A stretch of DNA of 16,733 nucleotides from Chloroflexota bacterium (lineage in GTDB: Bacteria > Chloroflexota > Anaerolineae > Ardenticatenales > Ardenticatenaceae), in contig DOUV01001061.1 in assembly GCA_003520455.1 (NCBI GenBank), forward strand, positions 1 through 16,733, given 5' to 3'. Under the pieces are notes generated by a model. It saw only the letters and a list, made by a program, of their open reading frames with translations, had not been told where the DNA came from and made no database searches. This document shows, in pieces, positions 1 to 7,952 of the stretch. Numbering within the stretch: the stretch's first letter is position 1; the number at the start of each line of letters is the position of its first letter. Both the position numbers and the translations under genes were made by a program.

Positions 1-3000
1 ACCCTGCGCTGCCTGCCAGGCCTCGTCCCAGACCTCGGCTGCGGCCTGGCCCTGTGCCACGAGGCCCGCGCCGATGTCCACCAGCGCGGTCACCTTGAGG
101 TCATCTGCCTCGATGCTGTCGCTGAAACGCCGGGCACCACCGGGGGAGAGGGGAGCGAGGACAGCTACCGTCTCGGCTCGCAGGTAGTCGCGGTCGTGCT
201 CAGGTGCCATCAGCACAGTCTCTTCGATCAGCTGCACCACGCGATCCGCGCCGGGATCCTTGCGGCGGGCTAGAGAGCCCAGGGCCGTAGCGTGTGCGCG
301 AGTGCGAAGAGAGACGTCGCGGATCTCCTGCGCCAGGAGTTCGGCCCCGTCAGGATCCTCGGCGGCCAGGCTCTCGGCCATTTGCAAGAGTGCCTTGTCG
401 CTGTAGTAACGCCGCTTTACAAAGCCAGCGCGGGTCATGGCCACCTCGCGCAGGGTGGTCACCACCTCGCGGCCTCTTTCGGCCAGCCAGGCCCGGTAGC
501 TTGTCGGGAGGTCTGCTTCGCTGTCAGCCAGCTGGCTCACTTTGGTATCCAGCCTGCCGGCGGCCTCTTCATCGCCCGTCTGCCGCAGCAGTGTGGCAGC
601 ATCGGCCAACTGCTTGGCCTGGAAACCGCCGTCTGCTGCCTCGGCCGCCACGATGGCGCGCTCCAGCACGCTGCGGCCCTGGCCCTCCTCACCGGCGGCG
701 AGGAGTGTCTTCGCCAGGTTCAACAGCGTGATCGCGTAGAAACCCTCGCCGTCGCGCGGCACCCGCTCGGTGGCCTGAAGCCGGGACTCGAGCGAGGCCG
801 CCTCCACCGGCGGCAGCGGAGGCTCAGGTGACATCCGGCGCCGGGCGGCGACGTAATCGGCAGTGTGCTCGGCGAACACCGACTCGATACCGGCTGAGCC
901 GATCTGCGCTGCCACGCTCTCGGCCTCGACGAAAACCGCCTCGGCGCGGGAATCGCCCGCGCGGGCCAACTCCGCGGCAACGTCGGCCAGGGCACGAGCT
1001 TTGGCGCCGATCGTGTCGATGGGGGTGTGGTCGATCACCCAGCGCGCCTCCGGCGCCGTCTGCGCGACCATATTCGCCGCGCTGGCGAATTCCCGCACAC
1101 CGGGGTCCGCGTCGACCGGCATCTCGCGGACGCACGTCAGGGCCGCATCGAAGAGGCGGCGGCCCTGATCCGGATCCGAGGCGGCCCGTAGGCGTGCGAT
1201 CCGGGCGAGCGTGCGCGCCCGGTCATCGAGGCCGGGAATGGGCTCGGCCGAGTGCTCGGCTGCCTCGAAGAGTGCCGCTGCCTGGGCGTTTCCCTGCTCC
1301 GCCAGGACCGCCGCGGCCCGGGCCAGGGCCTCCGCCCGGTTCACGGCGTCGTCGTCCCGGTGCGGGATCTGAGCGGCCACCTCACGGGCCAGGTCGAGAT
1401 TATCGGCAGTTGCGTCCACCAGAAGCCCCTCGACGATGGCCTGGAGCCCTGGTCCCTTTCGGCCGGCGTTGAGATGGACCAGGTTGAGTGCCCGAGCCCA
1501 CTGCCCGGCGCGCGCCAGGTCGCGGAGGAGATCGGGCGGTACGTCGGCGACCATCGATCCCAGGGTCGCGTCGATCAGGCCACAGCGGGCCAGTTGCGGC
1601 AGCCCGGCGGCCGGCCCCTCGTCCAATGCCGCGTCGATGGCTTCGGCCAGGTCCTGGCTGAAGATAGTGTCCGAGCCGAACCGCGTGCGCTTCGCCCGGC
1701 GGGCGGCCGGGGTGATAAGGGCGTAGAGGCGGGGGAAGGCCTCGGGCCCGGCGCGACGGTCGTGGTAGGCCAGATTGCGCAGGGCGTACTCGTCGTCGAT
1801 GCGGCTCGGATCTGGAAAGCGGGCGTGGATGCGATCGGCGACCTGGGCGTGGTAGCGCTGCGGGTCGAACCAGTCGTCGGGGTTGTCGATCTCCGAGGTC
1901 AGGAAGTCGGCGAACGCCCGGTGGTACCAGCGGTAGGCCGGCAACTCGCCGGGGCGCTCCCGGCGGTCGAGGAACAGGCTGGCCGTTTCCAAGACGTCGT
2001 CGCCGGTCTCGCGGTCGACCCCGGCGAGATCGGCGAGCTGTCGGGCAGTGAGCGGGGCCCGGGCGACGGCCAGAACGCCCATCACCGGCCGGTAGCGCTG
2101 GCGCCAGCCCTCGCGCCCGGCCTCCTGCTTGATCCGCCGGAGTTGATCGCGATAGTGGCCGGTAAGCCCGGCCGGGAGCGCCGAGAGATCCAATCCCGCC
2201 TGGCCGGCACGGATCGCGTCGAGGAGCGATCTCAGATACAGGAAGTTGCCCTCGCTCCGCTCGACCGCCTGATCGACGAACTCGGTAGCGGAGAGGCCGG
2301 CACCCGCGATCGCCTCACTCACCGCCGGCTCCTCGAGGGCTTGCTTCAGGCAGGCCCGGATGTCGGCCAGATTCTCCCGGCGCTCGCCGTCGAGCGGGAA
2401 ACGGGCGAGGCCGGCCGGCTCGAGCTGAAACGCCAGATCCTCGAGTGCGGGGCCCGGGTTGGCCGCGAGGACGACGCGCGCGTTGTCCGCGGCCCGTAAA
2501 CCGGCGACGAGGTCGCGGATCGTCGTCTGGCCCGAGTAGCTCGTCGCCTCGTCCAGCCCGTCGATGGCCAACACCACGGGCCGCCTGTCCCGCTCCGCCA
2601 GGCGCTTGAGCGGGCGCAGAATCAATTTGCGCGCCAACTCCTCCACTGGCAGGCTCGTATACTGCTGAACAAGCACGCCGATGGCCGCGCCCCCGGCGGC
2701 GATCGTGCCGATCTCCATGTCGACGGTGACGCGCGGCGGGGCTTCGTCCTCCTCGAGGAGCCAGGCCCCAAACCGCGCGGCCAACTGCGCCCCGACCGAC
2801 TGGGCAAAGGCGACGGGACTGACCCAGTCCAGGTCGTCGCTGCTGATAAAGTGGTGGACGTAGCTCTGCTCGGTGACCAGGTGGGCCAGAAAGGCCGTCT
2901 TGCCCACACCGGGCTCGCCGGAGAGCAGAAAGTAGCGCTTACTGTCGGCACGGAGGAAGTCCTCGACTGCTCGGCGGAGCCAGTCACGACCCACAAAGCC

Positions 3001-3147
3001 TTTCGTGCTCTTAGCGATCAGGTCGCCGTAGTCGATGATCTTCTGGGCAATCAGCGGGTGCGATCGCTCCGGGAGGCTCGCGCCGCAGGTCGGGCAGAAG
3101 CGGGCGCCCTCCGGCAGATTCGCGGCCCCGCAGTCTGGGCAGTTCAT
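1..3147 (-). CDS. Zinc-ribbon NACHT/STAND ATPase with helical-repeat C-terminus (3' end outside window)
   Basis: Predicted signal-transducing STAND ATPase, probably a cytosolic sensor or switch. The frame stays open from the ATG at 3147 to the window edge, giving 1049 codons without a stop, so the C-terminus is missing. The N-terminus is a two-knuckle zinc ribbon with Cys3, Cys6, Cys18 and Cys21. Walker A is GEPGVGKT (residues 77-84) and Walker B is VVLAIDGLDEA (190-200), the DGLDE form typical of NACHT proteins. A YHRAFADFL motif near residue 430 marks the end of the winged-helix region seen in NACHT proteins. The rest is Ala/Leu/Arg-rich helix resembling TPR/ARM-type repeats, the usual ligand-sensing part. 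An AGAGGAAG Shine-Dalgarno sits 5 nt before the ATG. It starts 20 bp after the truncated paralogue and is last of six genes visible in the operon. The family is confident; the ligand and role are unknown. Confidence 0.85.
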   Translation of the reverse strand, partial: MNCPDCGAANLPEGARFCPTCGASLPERSHPLIAQKIIDYGDLIAKSTKGFVGRDWLRRAVEDFLRADSKRYFLLSGEPGVGKTAFLAHLVTEQSYVHHFISSDDLDWVSPVAFAQSVGAQLAARFGAWLLEEDEAPPRVTVDMEIGTIAAGGAAIGVLVQQYTSLPVEELARKLILRPLKRLAERDRRPVVLAIDGLDEATSYSGQTTIRDLVAGLRAADNARVVLAANPGPALEDLAFQLEPAGLARFPLDGERRENLADIRACLKQALEEPAVSEAIAGAGLSATEFVDQAVERSEGNFLYLRSLLDAIRAGQAGLDLSALPAGLTGHYRDQLRRIKQEAGREGWRQRYRPVMGVLAVARAPLTARQLADLAGVDRETGDDVLETASLFLDRRERPGELPAYRWYHRAFADFLTSEIDNPDDWFDPQRYHAQVADRIHARFPDPSRIDDEYALRNLAYHDRRAGPEAFPRLYALITPAARRAKRTRFGSDTIFSQDLAEAIDAALDEGPAAGLPQLARCGLIDATLGSMVADVPPDLLRDLARAGQWARALNLVHLNAGRKGPGLQAIVEGLLVDATADNLDLAREVAAQIPHRDDDAVNRAEALARAAAVLAEQGNAQAAALFEAAEHSAEPIPGLDDRARTLARIARLRAASDPDQGRRLFDAALTCVREMPVDADPGVREFASAANMVAQTAPEARWVIDHTPIDTIGAKARALADVAAELARAGDSRAEAVFVEAESVAAQIGSAGIESVFAEHTADYVAARRRMSPEPPLPPVEAASLESRLQATERVPRDGEGFYAITLLNLAKTLLAAGEEGQGRSVLERAIVAAEAADGGFQAKQLADAATLLRQTGDEEAAGRLDTKVSQLADSEADLPTSYRAWLAERGREVVTTLREVAMTRAGFVKRRYYSDKALLQMAESLAAEDPDGAELLAQEIRDVSLRTRAHATALGSLARRKDPGADRVVQLIEETVLMAPEHDRDYLRAETVAVLAPLSPGGARRFSDSIEADDLKVTALVDIGAGLVAQGQAAAEVWDEAWQAAQG

Positions 3148-3167
3148 GGTTACTTCCTCTTTCTCGT

Positions 3168-3524
3168 TCAACCGGTGGACGTCAACACCGTCGCGCCGGC
3201 CTCCTGCAGTCCGAGCTCCCTCACCAACCGCTCCAGGCGCTGCCCCTTGAACCCCTTTGCCACCAGGGCACCGGCCAGCCGGGCCGCCAGAGCCGATTTG
3301 CCGGTGCCCGGCCCACCGGCGAGCAGGAAGACGCGCGACGTGCCGGTCTCCAGCCAGGCGTTGCGCCGGCGGAAGACCCACGCGCGGCCGGTAAAGTCTT
3401 GCGTCCGCCCGGCAATGAGTTTCGTGACGTCGATGGAAGGGACCGTCGGGAGCCCCTCCCTGTAAACCGGGCAGGAGCGCGCATCTTCCGGCAGTTCGCC
3501 GAAGCCGCAGTTTGGGCAATCCAT
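3168..3524 (-). CDS. Truncated zinc-ribbon/P-loop protein, probable remnant of a third STAND ATPase
   Basis: A 118-residue product: a zinc ribbon like that of the downstream ATPase, then an FTGRAWVF segment and Walker A GGPGTGKS (residues 70-77), then about 40 residues and a TGA. Walker B, sensor and helical regions are all absent, so it cannot be a complete STAND ATPase. The ribbon has lost its last ligand: Cys3, Cys6 and Cys18 remain but residue 21 is Tyr (TAC at 3464-3462), one transition from the expected TGC. The P-loop neighbourhood looks more like the upstream 1029-residue ATPase, while the ribbon resembles the downstream one. A good GGAAGAGG Shine-Dalgarno 5 nt before the ATG suggests it may still be translated. 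The likeliest reading is a partial tandem duplicate or internally deleted gene; a small regulatory P-loop protein is the alternative. Confidence 0.65.
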   Translation of the reverse strand: MDCPNCGFGELPEDARSCPVYREGLPTVPSIDVTKLIAGRTQDFTGRAWVFRRRNAWLETGTSRVFLLAGGPGTGKSALAARLAGALVAKGFKGQRLERLVRELGLQEAGATVLTSTG

Positions 3525-3555
3525 CAGTGCCTCTTCCTTGACCTTCTACCCGTTC

Positions 3556-6500
3556 TTACCGCCACTTCCCCAACTCCCAGGGCCGCGCCGTCGTCAAGTG
3601 CGTCGCACAGATATCGATGGCTGTGGCAAGCTGAGCATCATCAAGCGCGCCGCGGCGCAGGAAAAGACCGACGAGTCGGCCGAGAACGGTGTCGAGGGTC
3701 GTCGCATCCGCCAGAGCCAGCGGCACCACTGTCTTCAGACCCTCCCAGTTCGGGTTCTCGGGCGGCCAGGCCCAGCGAGAAGAGACGTGGTCGATGTAGG
3801 CGAGCCGCGTGTCAGGATCAGGGATGGCATCCAGGGTTGTCAGCGCCACTTCGACGTCGGGTGTTTCCTGGTTCGCCCAGGTCAGGTAGTGCTCGACTAG
3901 CTGTTGGCGCTCGGCCCGGAAATCCGGTGCCCGCACCTGGCTCACCGCCTGCTCGGCCATGGCCACCAGCGTTGTGCCCCAGCCCCAAACCGGTACCTGG
4001 AGCTGATCCTGGCGTCCAAACTCCCAGAGGCGATTGGCGAGCGACAGCAGCGTGACGGTCCCATAGCCGGCGAACCCGCTGGAGAGACGCGAGACGCCCT
4101 GCAGCGCATCGAAGGCACCGACGGCGTCGCCGAGCCGGAAACGGGCGGCCGCGTCGGCGCTCCACGCCCGCATCGTGGTGCCCCAGCGGTCGTCGCTCTC
4201 ACGCGCCTGCTTGAGGTAGTCGGAGAGTGCTGGTGCGGGACGGGCACGTTGCCCGGCAGCAGCTAGCAGAATAGACGGCAGATCGAAGGTGAAGGTGACA
4301 CCCTCCTGATCCAGAGCGGCGCGGAGAATACGCCGCAGTCGTGGGCGTATCTCGCTCGGATCGGGGATAGCTAGCGTGGCGATGCCGAGTTCCACCAGGG
4401 CGATGTCCCGGTAGCGGGGATAGGGGTTTGTCAGCACCGGCTCCAAGGCCCAATCCAGGCTCTCCTGGCCGGCGGCGTCGGCAGCAAAGAGTACCAGTAA
4501 GTCCCGCAGGCTGCTTGCCCGGAACGCGAGCTCCTCTTCGTTGATGAAAGGCACCATGGAGACGGCTTCGGGATCACCTTCGTCGACCAGCCGTCTCAGC
4601 TCGGCCAGCCGCTCGCCCAGCTCGTGTGCTCGAGCCTGTAAGCTCTGCTGGTCGAGGACCTGGTGACTGAAGAAGGCTGCAAGCAGACCATCCGAGTCAC
4701 GCTCCGGCGCCAATTCCACCAACCAGCTCCTGGCATCGCGCCCAGCGGCCGGCGACTGGTGGGCCAGGGTACGCGCGATTCGCACCAGGAGGACCTCGCA
4801 GAGTGGATCGGTTGGAGCCGGAAGGAACTTCCGAAATGCTGCCACGGCGGCTTGAGCAACCGCAATGTCGCCGACCTCGGCGGCCTCCCAGGCAAGGCAG
4901 AGCTGTAGGACCCGTGCCCAGGCTGGGGTTGCGCTGTAGTGCTCCGCGCGTTTCTGGGCCCGCTGGAAATCCCGCTTGTCGATGGCCTGGAAAATCGCCT
5001 CGGCTGTGCCCGCCACGCCCTTCGTCTGGCGGTAGGCGCTCACGCCGGCCAGCACTCGCACCGGCTCGTCGCGCTGGAGGGCGACATCCAGCGCCGTCCG
5101 CAGGTCGGCCAGGGTGGTGTAGTAATCGCCGAGCATCTCGCGCTGGGTGCGCTGGAAGCCCTGATCGAAGGCGACGGTGAACAGTTCTTCGGCTCGGCGA
5201 TCGTGCTCCTCTGGCGTCTGGGCCGCATCCAGAAGCGACTGCAGGTGGCCGACCAGGTGACGGAGGCCGTAGGCGTCGAACCGTTCCCACCTCGCGTTCG
5301 GCCACGACCCCACCAGAGCACGATAGAAGTCTACGATCCGCCGGTGCTGCTCCCGTGCCTCGCACCAGTATTCCTCGGCCCGATCGCCGTCAAGGAGGAA
5401 GTCGGCGAAGGAGCGGTGGTAAAGGGCATAGGTGCGCCGCGTCGCCGGCTGAGAGTCGTCCGCATCGAGGAGTTGGCGCAGGGTCGTCAGGATGCTCCTG
5501 ACGTGGGACGCGTTCATCCCGATAAAGCCGGCCAATTGCCCCTCGGTCAGGGCTTCCTGGGCGACGGCCAACGTGCCGAGAATCGGCGCGTACTTCTTCT
5601 CCCAGGCGTCCTGGTCATCTCCGACCAGTCGCTCCAAGAACTCGATGTAGATGGCGTCAAGCCCGGCCGGCAGCTCGTCGAGCGATTGTTGGGTGATTTC
5701 CTCTTGCTGTGAGGCCAGCATCTCAAGCAGAAAGGAGACACACAGGAAATTGCCATCGCTTTTTTCGCGCACCACTGTTGCAAACTGTTCGGTAGAAAAG
5801 CCTGCCGCCAGTTTGCCCGCCAGTGACGGCCGCCCGCCCAGCGTGCGCAGGACATGCTGCTTCACGTCGTCGCGGCTATTGGCCAGGTTGCCATTCGAGG
5901 TCAGGGAGAACACCCCGGGCTCCGGGCGATAGCCGCGCAGGATGCGCAGGATATCATTCTCCGGCCGCGAGGTCACGAGAAAGCGCAGACCCGCCGGCAG
6001 GTCCTTGGACCTGGCAAGGAGGGGGACGATGCCGACCCCATCTTTGTAAAGGAGGGCCTCGTCGAGCCCATCGACCAGGATCACGAGTTGCTGGACAGCG
6101 CCCTCGTCAAACAGGGTTTTGAGGGGATCGCGCAGGACGCGGATAAACGCTTCGTGCGGGGGAACTCCACCGACGTCGAGCCTGTTGATGATGATGCCGG
6201 TAACAGACCCGCCGGCCACCTGCTCCACACGCTGCTCTATCTCGATCCGAATCTGCCGATCCTTGCTCTGTTCCACGAGAATCCGGGCAAACGCGGGATG
6301 GTGGCGCGACAGCTGGAGGGCCAGCGACTCGGCGAACACCCGGGGGTTGATCCAGCGCCATTCCTGCGCCCAGCAGAAGTGGACAGCGCTGAGAAAGCCA
6401 GGTCTCAGCGCCGGTAGGGCGGCAGGCGGTTCGGCCTCGCCCTCCGAGAACTGGGTGAGCCGGCCGGCGATGGCTGTCTTTCCGCTGCCCGGCTCGCCCG

Positions 6501-6645
6501 TGAGGACGAAGAACGACGGTCCGTTGGACGTCGTTAACCAGTCGTTGATGGCCGCGAAGATCCACTCGCGGCCGGTGAAGCCACGGGTCCGCTCGTCGAT
6601 ATAGCCGCTAAAATCGATGACCGGCTGTACGCCGTTTTGCCCCAT
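3556..6645 (-). CDS. NACHT/STAND ATPase with long helical-repeat C-terminus
   Basis: A 1029-residue predicted STAND-class ATPase, probably the cytosolic signal-integrating switch of this operon. Residues 22-30 (GFTGREWIF) lead into Walker A GEPGSGKT (50-57), Walker B VILVDGLDEA (188-197) and a sensor-like RFLVTSRPE (221-229). A YHRSFADFL motif near residue 470 closes the winged-helix part. The remaining ~550 residues are Ala/Leu-rich helices, probably TPR-like, with no WD40 signature. Unlike the last gene of the operon it has no zinc ribbon. The ATG at 6645 was chosen because AGGG lies 5 nt upstream and because the frame's extension to 7137 would overlap the preceding gene by more than 450 bp with no homologous-looking sequence. 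The gap to the upstream gene is 35 bp. Fold and class are confident; target and ligand are unknown. Confidence 0.85.
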   Translation of the reverse strand: MGQNGVQPVIDFSGYIDERTRGFTGREWIFAAINDWLTTSNGPSFFVLTGEPGSGKTAIAGRLTQFSEGEAEPPAALPALRPGFLSAVHFCWAQEWRWINPRVFAESLALQLSRHHPAFARILVEQSKDRQIRIEIEQRVEQVAGGSVTGIIINRLDVGGVPPHEAFIRVLRDPLKTLFDEGAVQQLVILVDGLDEALLYKDGVGIVPLLARSKDLPAGLRFLVTSRPENDILRILRGYRPEPGVFSLTSNGNLANSRDDVKQHVLRTLGGRPSLAGKLAAGFSTEQFATVVREKSDGNFLCVSFLLEMLASQQEEITQQSLDELPAGLDAIYIEFLERLVGDDQDAWEKKYAPILGTLAVAQEALTEGQLAGFIGMNASHVRSILTTLRQLLDADDSQPATRRTYALYHRSFADFLLDGDRAEEYWCEAREQHRRIVDFYRALVGSWPNARWERFDAYGLRHLVGHLQSLLDAAQTPEEHDRRAEELFTVAFDQGFQRTQREMLGDYYTTLADLRTALDVALQRDEPVRVLAGVSAYRQTKGVAGTAEAIFQAIDKRDFQRAQKRAEHYSATPAWARVLQLCLAWEAAEVGDIAVAQAAVAAFRKFLPAPTDPLCEVLLVRIARTLAHQSPAAGRDARSWLVELAPERDSDGLLAAFFSHQVLDQQSLQARAHELGERLAELRRLVDEGDPEAVSMVPFINEEELAFRASSLRDLLVLFAADAAGQESLDWALEPVLTNPYPRYRDIALVELGIATLAIPDPSEIRPRLRRILRAALDQEGVTFTFDLPSILLAAAGQRARPAPALSDYLKQARESDDRWGTTMRAWSADAAARFRLGDAVGAFDALQGVSRLSSGFAGYGTVTLLSLANRLWEFGRQDQLQVPVWGWGTTLVAMAEQAVSQVRAPDFRAERQQLVEHYLTWANQETPDVEVALTTLDAIPDPDTRLAYIDHVSSRWAWPPENPNWEGLKTVVPLALADATTLDTVLGRLVGLFLRRGALDDAQLATAIDICATHLTTARPWELGKWR

Positions 6646-6680
6646 TGTTTCCCTGAGCTTCCTCGTCACGGGCCGCGATC

Positions 6681-7922
6681 TCAGACGCCCTCCGCCACCC
6701 CCAACGCCTTCTGGGCTGTCTCGCGCACGCCCTCGACTCGATCCGGGATGTTGAAGCCGAAGCGCCCGGCGAAGACGACGCGGCCCGAGTCGACGTGATC
6801 GTAGCCGGCGTAGAGGGTGTAGCCGAGCAGCCCCGAGGTCACGGCGGCGACGATCACCTGGGCGACCGGTGTCTTCATCATAGGCACCTGCTTGGCCACG
6901 GCGACGATCTTCAGCAGGCGCTCGACCTGCTCTGTCTTGACCCGATATTTCTCGGGCAGTCCTTCCACCGTCTCGGCCGCCTGATTGATGTCGTTCACAT
7001 CGGCCTGCGTGGTCTTCAGCCAGCCGTCGACGTCCTTGCCGATGGTGTCGGGGGTGTAGATGCGGTTGACGAGCTGTTCGAACAACGCTGGCGTGCCCGA
7101 GCCCTCTTCGGGCTCCTGCTTGAGTTCCTCCAACCACTCGGCCACCTGCTTGCGCGCCTTCGCCTCGACGTCCTTCCCAAGCAGTGCCAGGACGCGGTCG
7201 TAGGCTTGCAGGAGCAGGCGGAGACCGGACAGCGCCAATCGCTGGACCAGCTCGCTCAGACCGGTGATCGCCTTGTCCAGCAGATCGGCGGCGTCCCTGC
7301 TGATCAAGGTGACCCCCTCGTAGAGAACGGCGGCGTCCATCAGCAGGAGATCACGCGCCGCGCGGCCCCCGACTTTGTTGGCCTGGCGACAGATATCTCG
7401 CAGGCTCGTTTCTACCTCCGTCTTGAGGTCTGTCTTGGCCCGCTCCGGCTCCTTTGGGCGGGCCTCGACAGCGCGGGTCGTGCGCGTCAAAAAGGGTTGC
7501 ACGCCGGCTTCCAGCGGCGTCTCGAGCACGTCGATCAACTCATTGATGGATTGCTGGATCGTGGCCGTGCGGAGCGCGCGGGTCGCCCCGCCAGGCGCCG
7601 GACCCTCGGCCTCCTCCTCGGCGATCTCGAGGAGTCCGCGTCCGACCTCGAACTCGGCGATGGCCTGGGCAAGTAGCTTCATCTCGGCGGCTTCCCGGAG
7701 CGCGCGGTCCTCGGCATCGAGGTAGCCCGCGGTCATCCCGCCCAGGCGCTGCGAGGTGGTCGCCAGCGTCTCGGCCCGCTCTGCCAGTACCTCGGTCGGT
7801 GGTGCCTCCGCTCCCCGAGTTGCTGCGCCGGCGGGGGCCGCTTCCTCCGGCGGCGTGAAGAGGCCGCGGAGCTGCGACGTGTAAGCCGCGATCATGCTTT
7901 GATAATTTTGCTCGGTTGTCAC
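6681..7922 (-). CDS. Unrecognised all-helical protein with one hydrophobic segment
   Basis: A 413-residue protein of no family I recognise. The GTG start at 7922 is fixed by a strong GAGGAGG Shine-Dalgarno 6 nt upstream. After an Ala/Pro/Glu-rich stretch (residues 25-45), almost everything reads as amphipathic helix: heptad-like Leu/Ala/Glu patterns at 45-105 and 115-175, and a leucine-rich stretch at about 185-250. A Gly/Val/Ala/Leu-rich hydrophobic segment at about 352-374 could cross or insert into a membrane. It is followed by a short glycine-containing tail. There is no signal peptide. It lies 30 bp after the CHAT peptidase gene and 35 bp before a STAND ATPase, so a job in the same complex is likely. 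Candidate roles are a protease-activated membrane effector, an adaptor or a scaffold. All three are inference from context. Confidence 0.7.
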   Translation of the reverse strand: MTTEQNYQSMIAAYTSQLRGLFTPPEEAAPAGAATRGAEAPPTEVLAERAETLATTSQRLGGMTAGYLDAEDRALREAAEMKLLAQAIAEFEVGRGLLEIAEEEAEGPAPGGATRALRTATIQQSINELIDVLETPLEAGVQPFLTRTTRAVEARPKEPERAKTDLKTEVETSLRDICRQANKVGGRAARDLLLMDAAVLYEGVTLISRDAADLLDKAITGLSELVQRLALSGLRLLLQAYDRVLALLGKDVEAKARKQVAEWLEELKQEPEEGSGTPALFEQLVNRIYTPDTIGKDVDGWLKTTQADVNDINQAAETVEGLPEKYRVKTEQVERLLKIVAVAKQVPMMKTPVAQVIVAAVTSGLLGYTLYAGYDHVDSGRVVFAGRFGFNIPDRVEGVRETAQKALGVAEGV

Positions 7923-7952
7923 TGGCAGCCTCCTCTTTTCATACAGGGGTGG

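Noticed and set aside
1252..2499. A 415-codon open frame on the plus strand, antisense to the zinc-ribbon ATPase
   Set aside because: The opposite strand encodes Walker motifs and a continuous NACHT protein. The plus-strand translation has no recognisable domain and is an effect of high GC codon bias.
6646..7137. Upstream in-frame extension of the 1029-residue ATPase
   Set aside because: It overlaps the helical protein gene, gives Arg/Gly-rich low-complexity sequence, and the ATG at 6645 has its own Shine-Dalgarno and begins at the expected family N-terminus.
6681..7922. Assignment of the 413-residue protein as a bacterial gasdermin
   Set aside because: Position beside a CHAT protease fits, but the protein is longer, almost wholly helical, and its hydrophobic segment lies near the C-terminus; there is no sequence resemblance to gasdermins that I can see.
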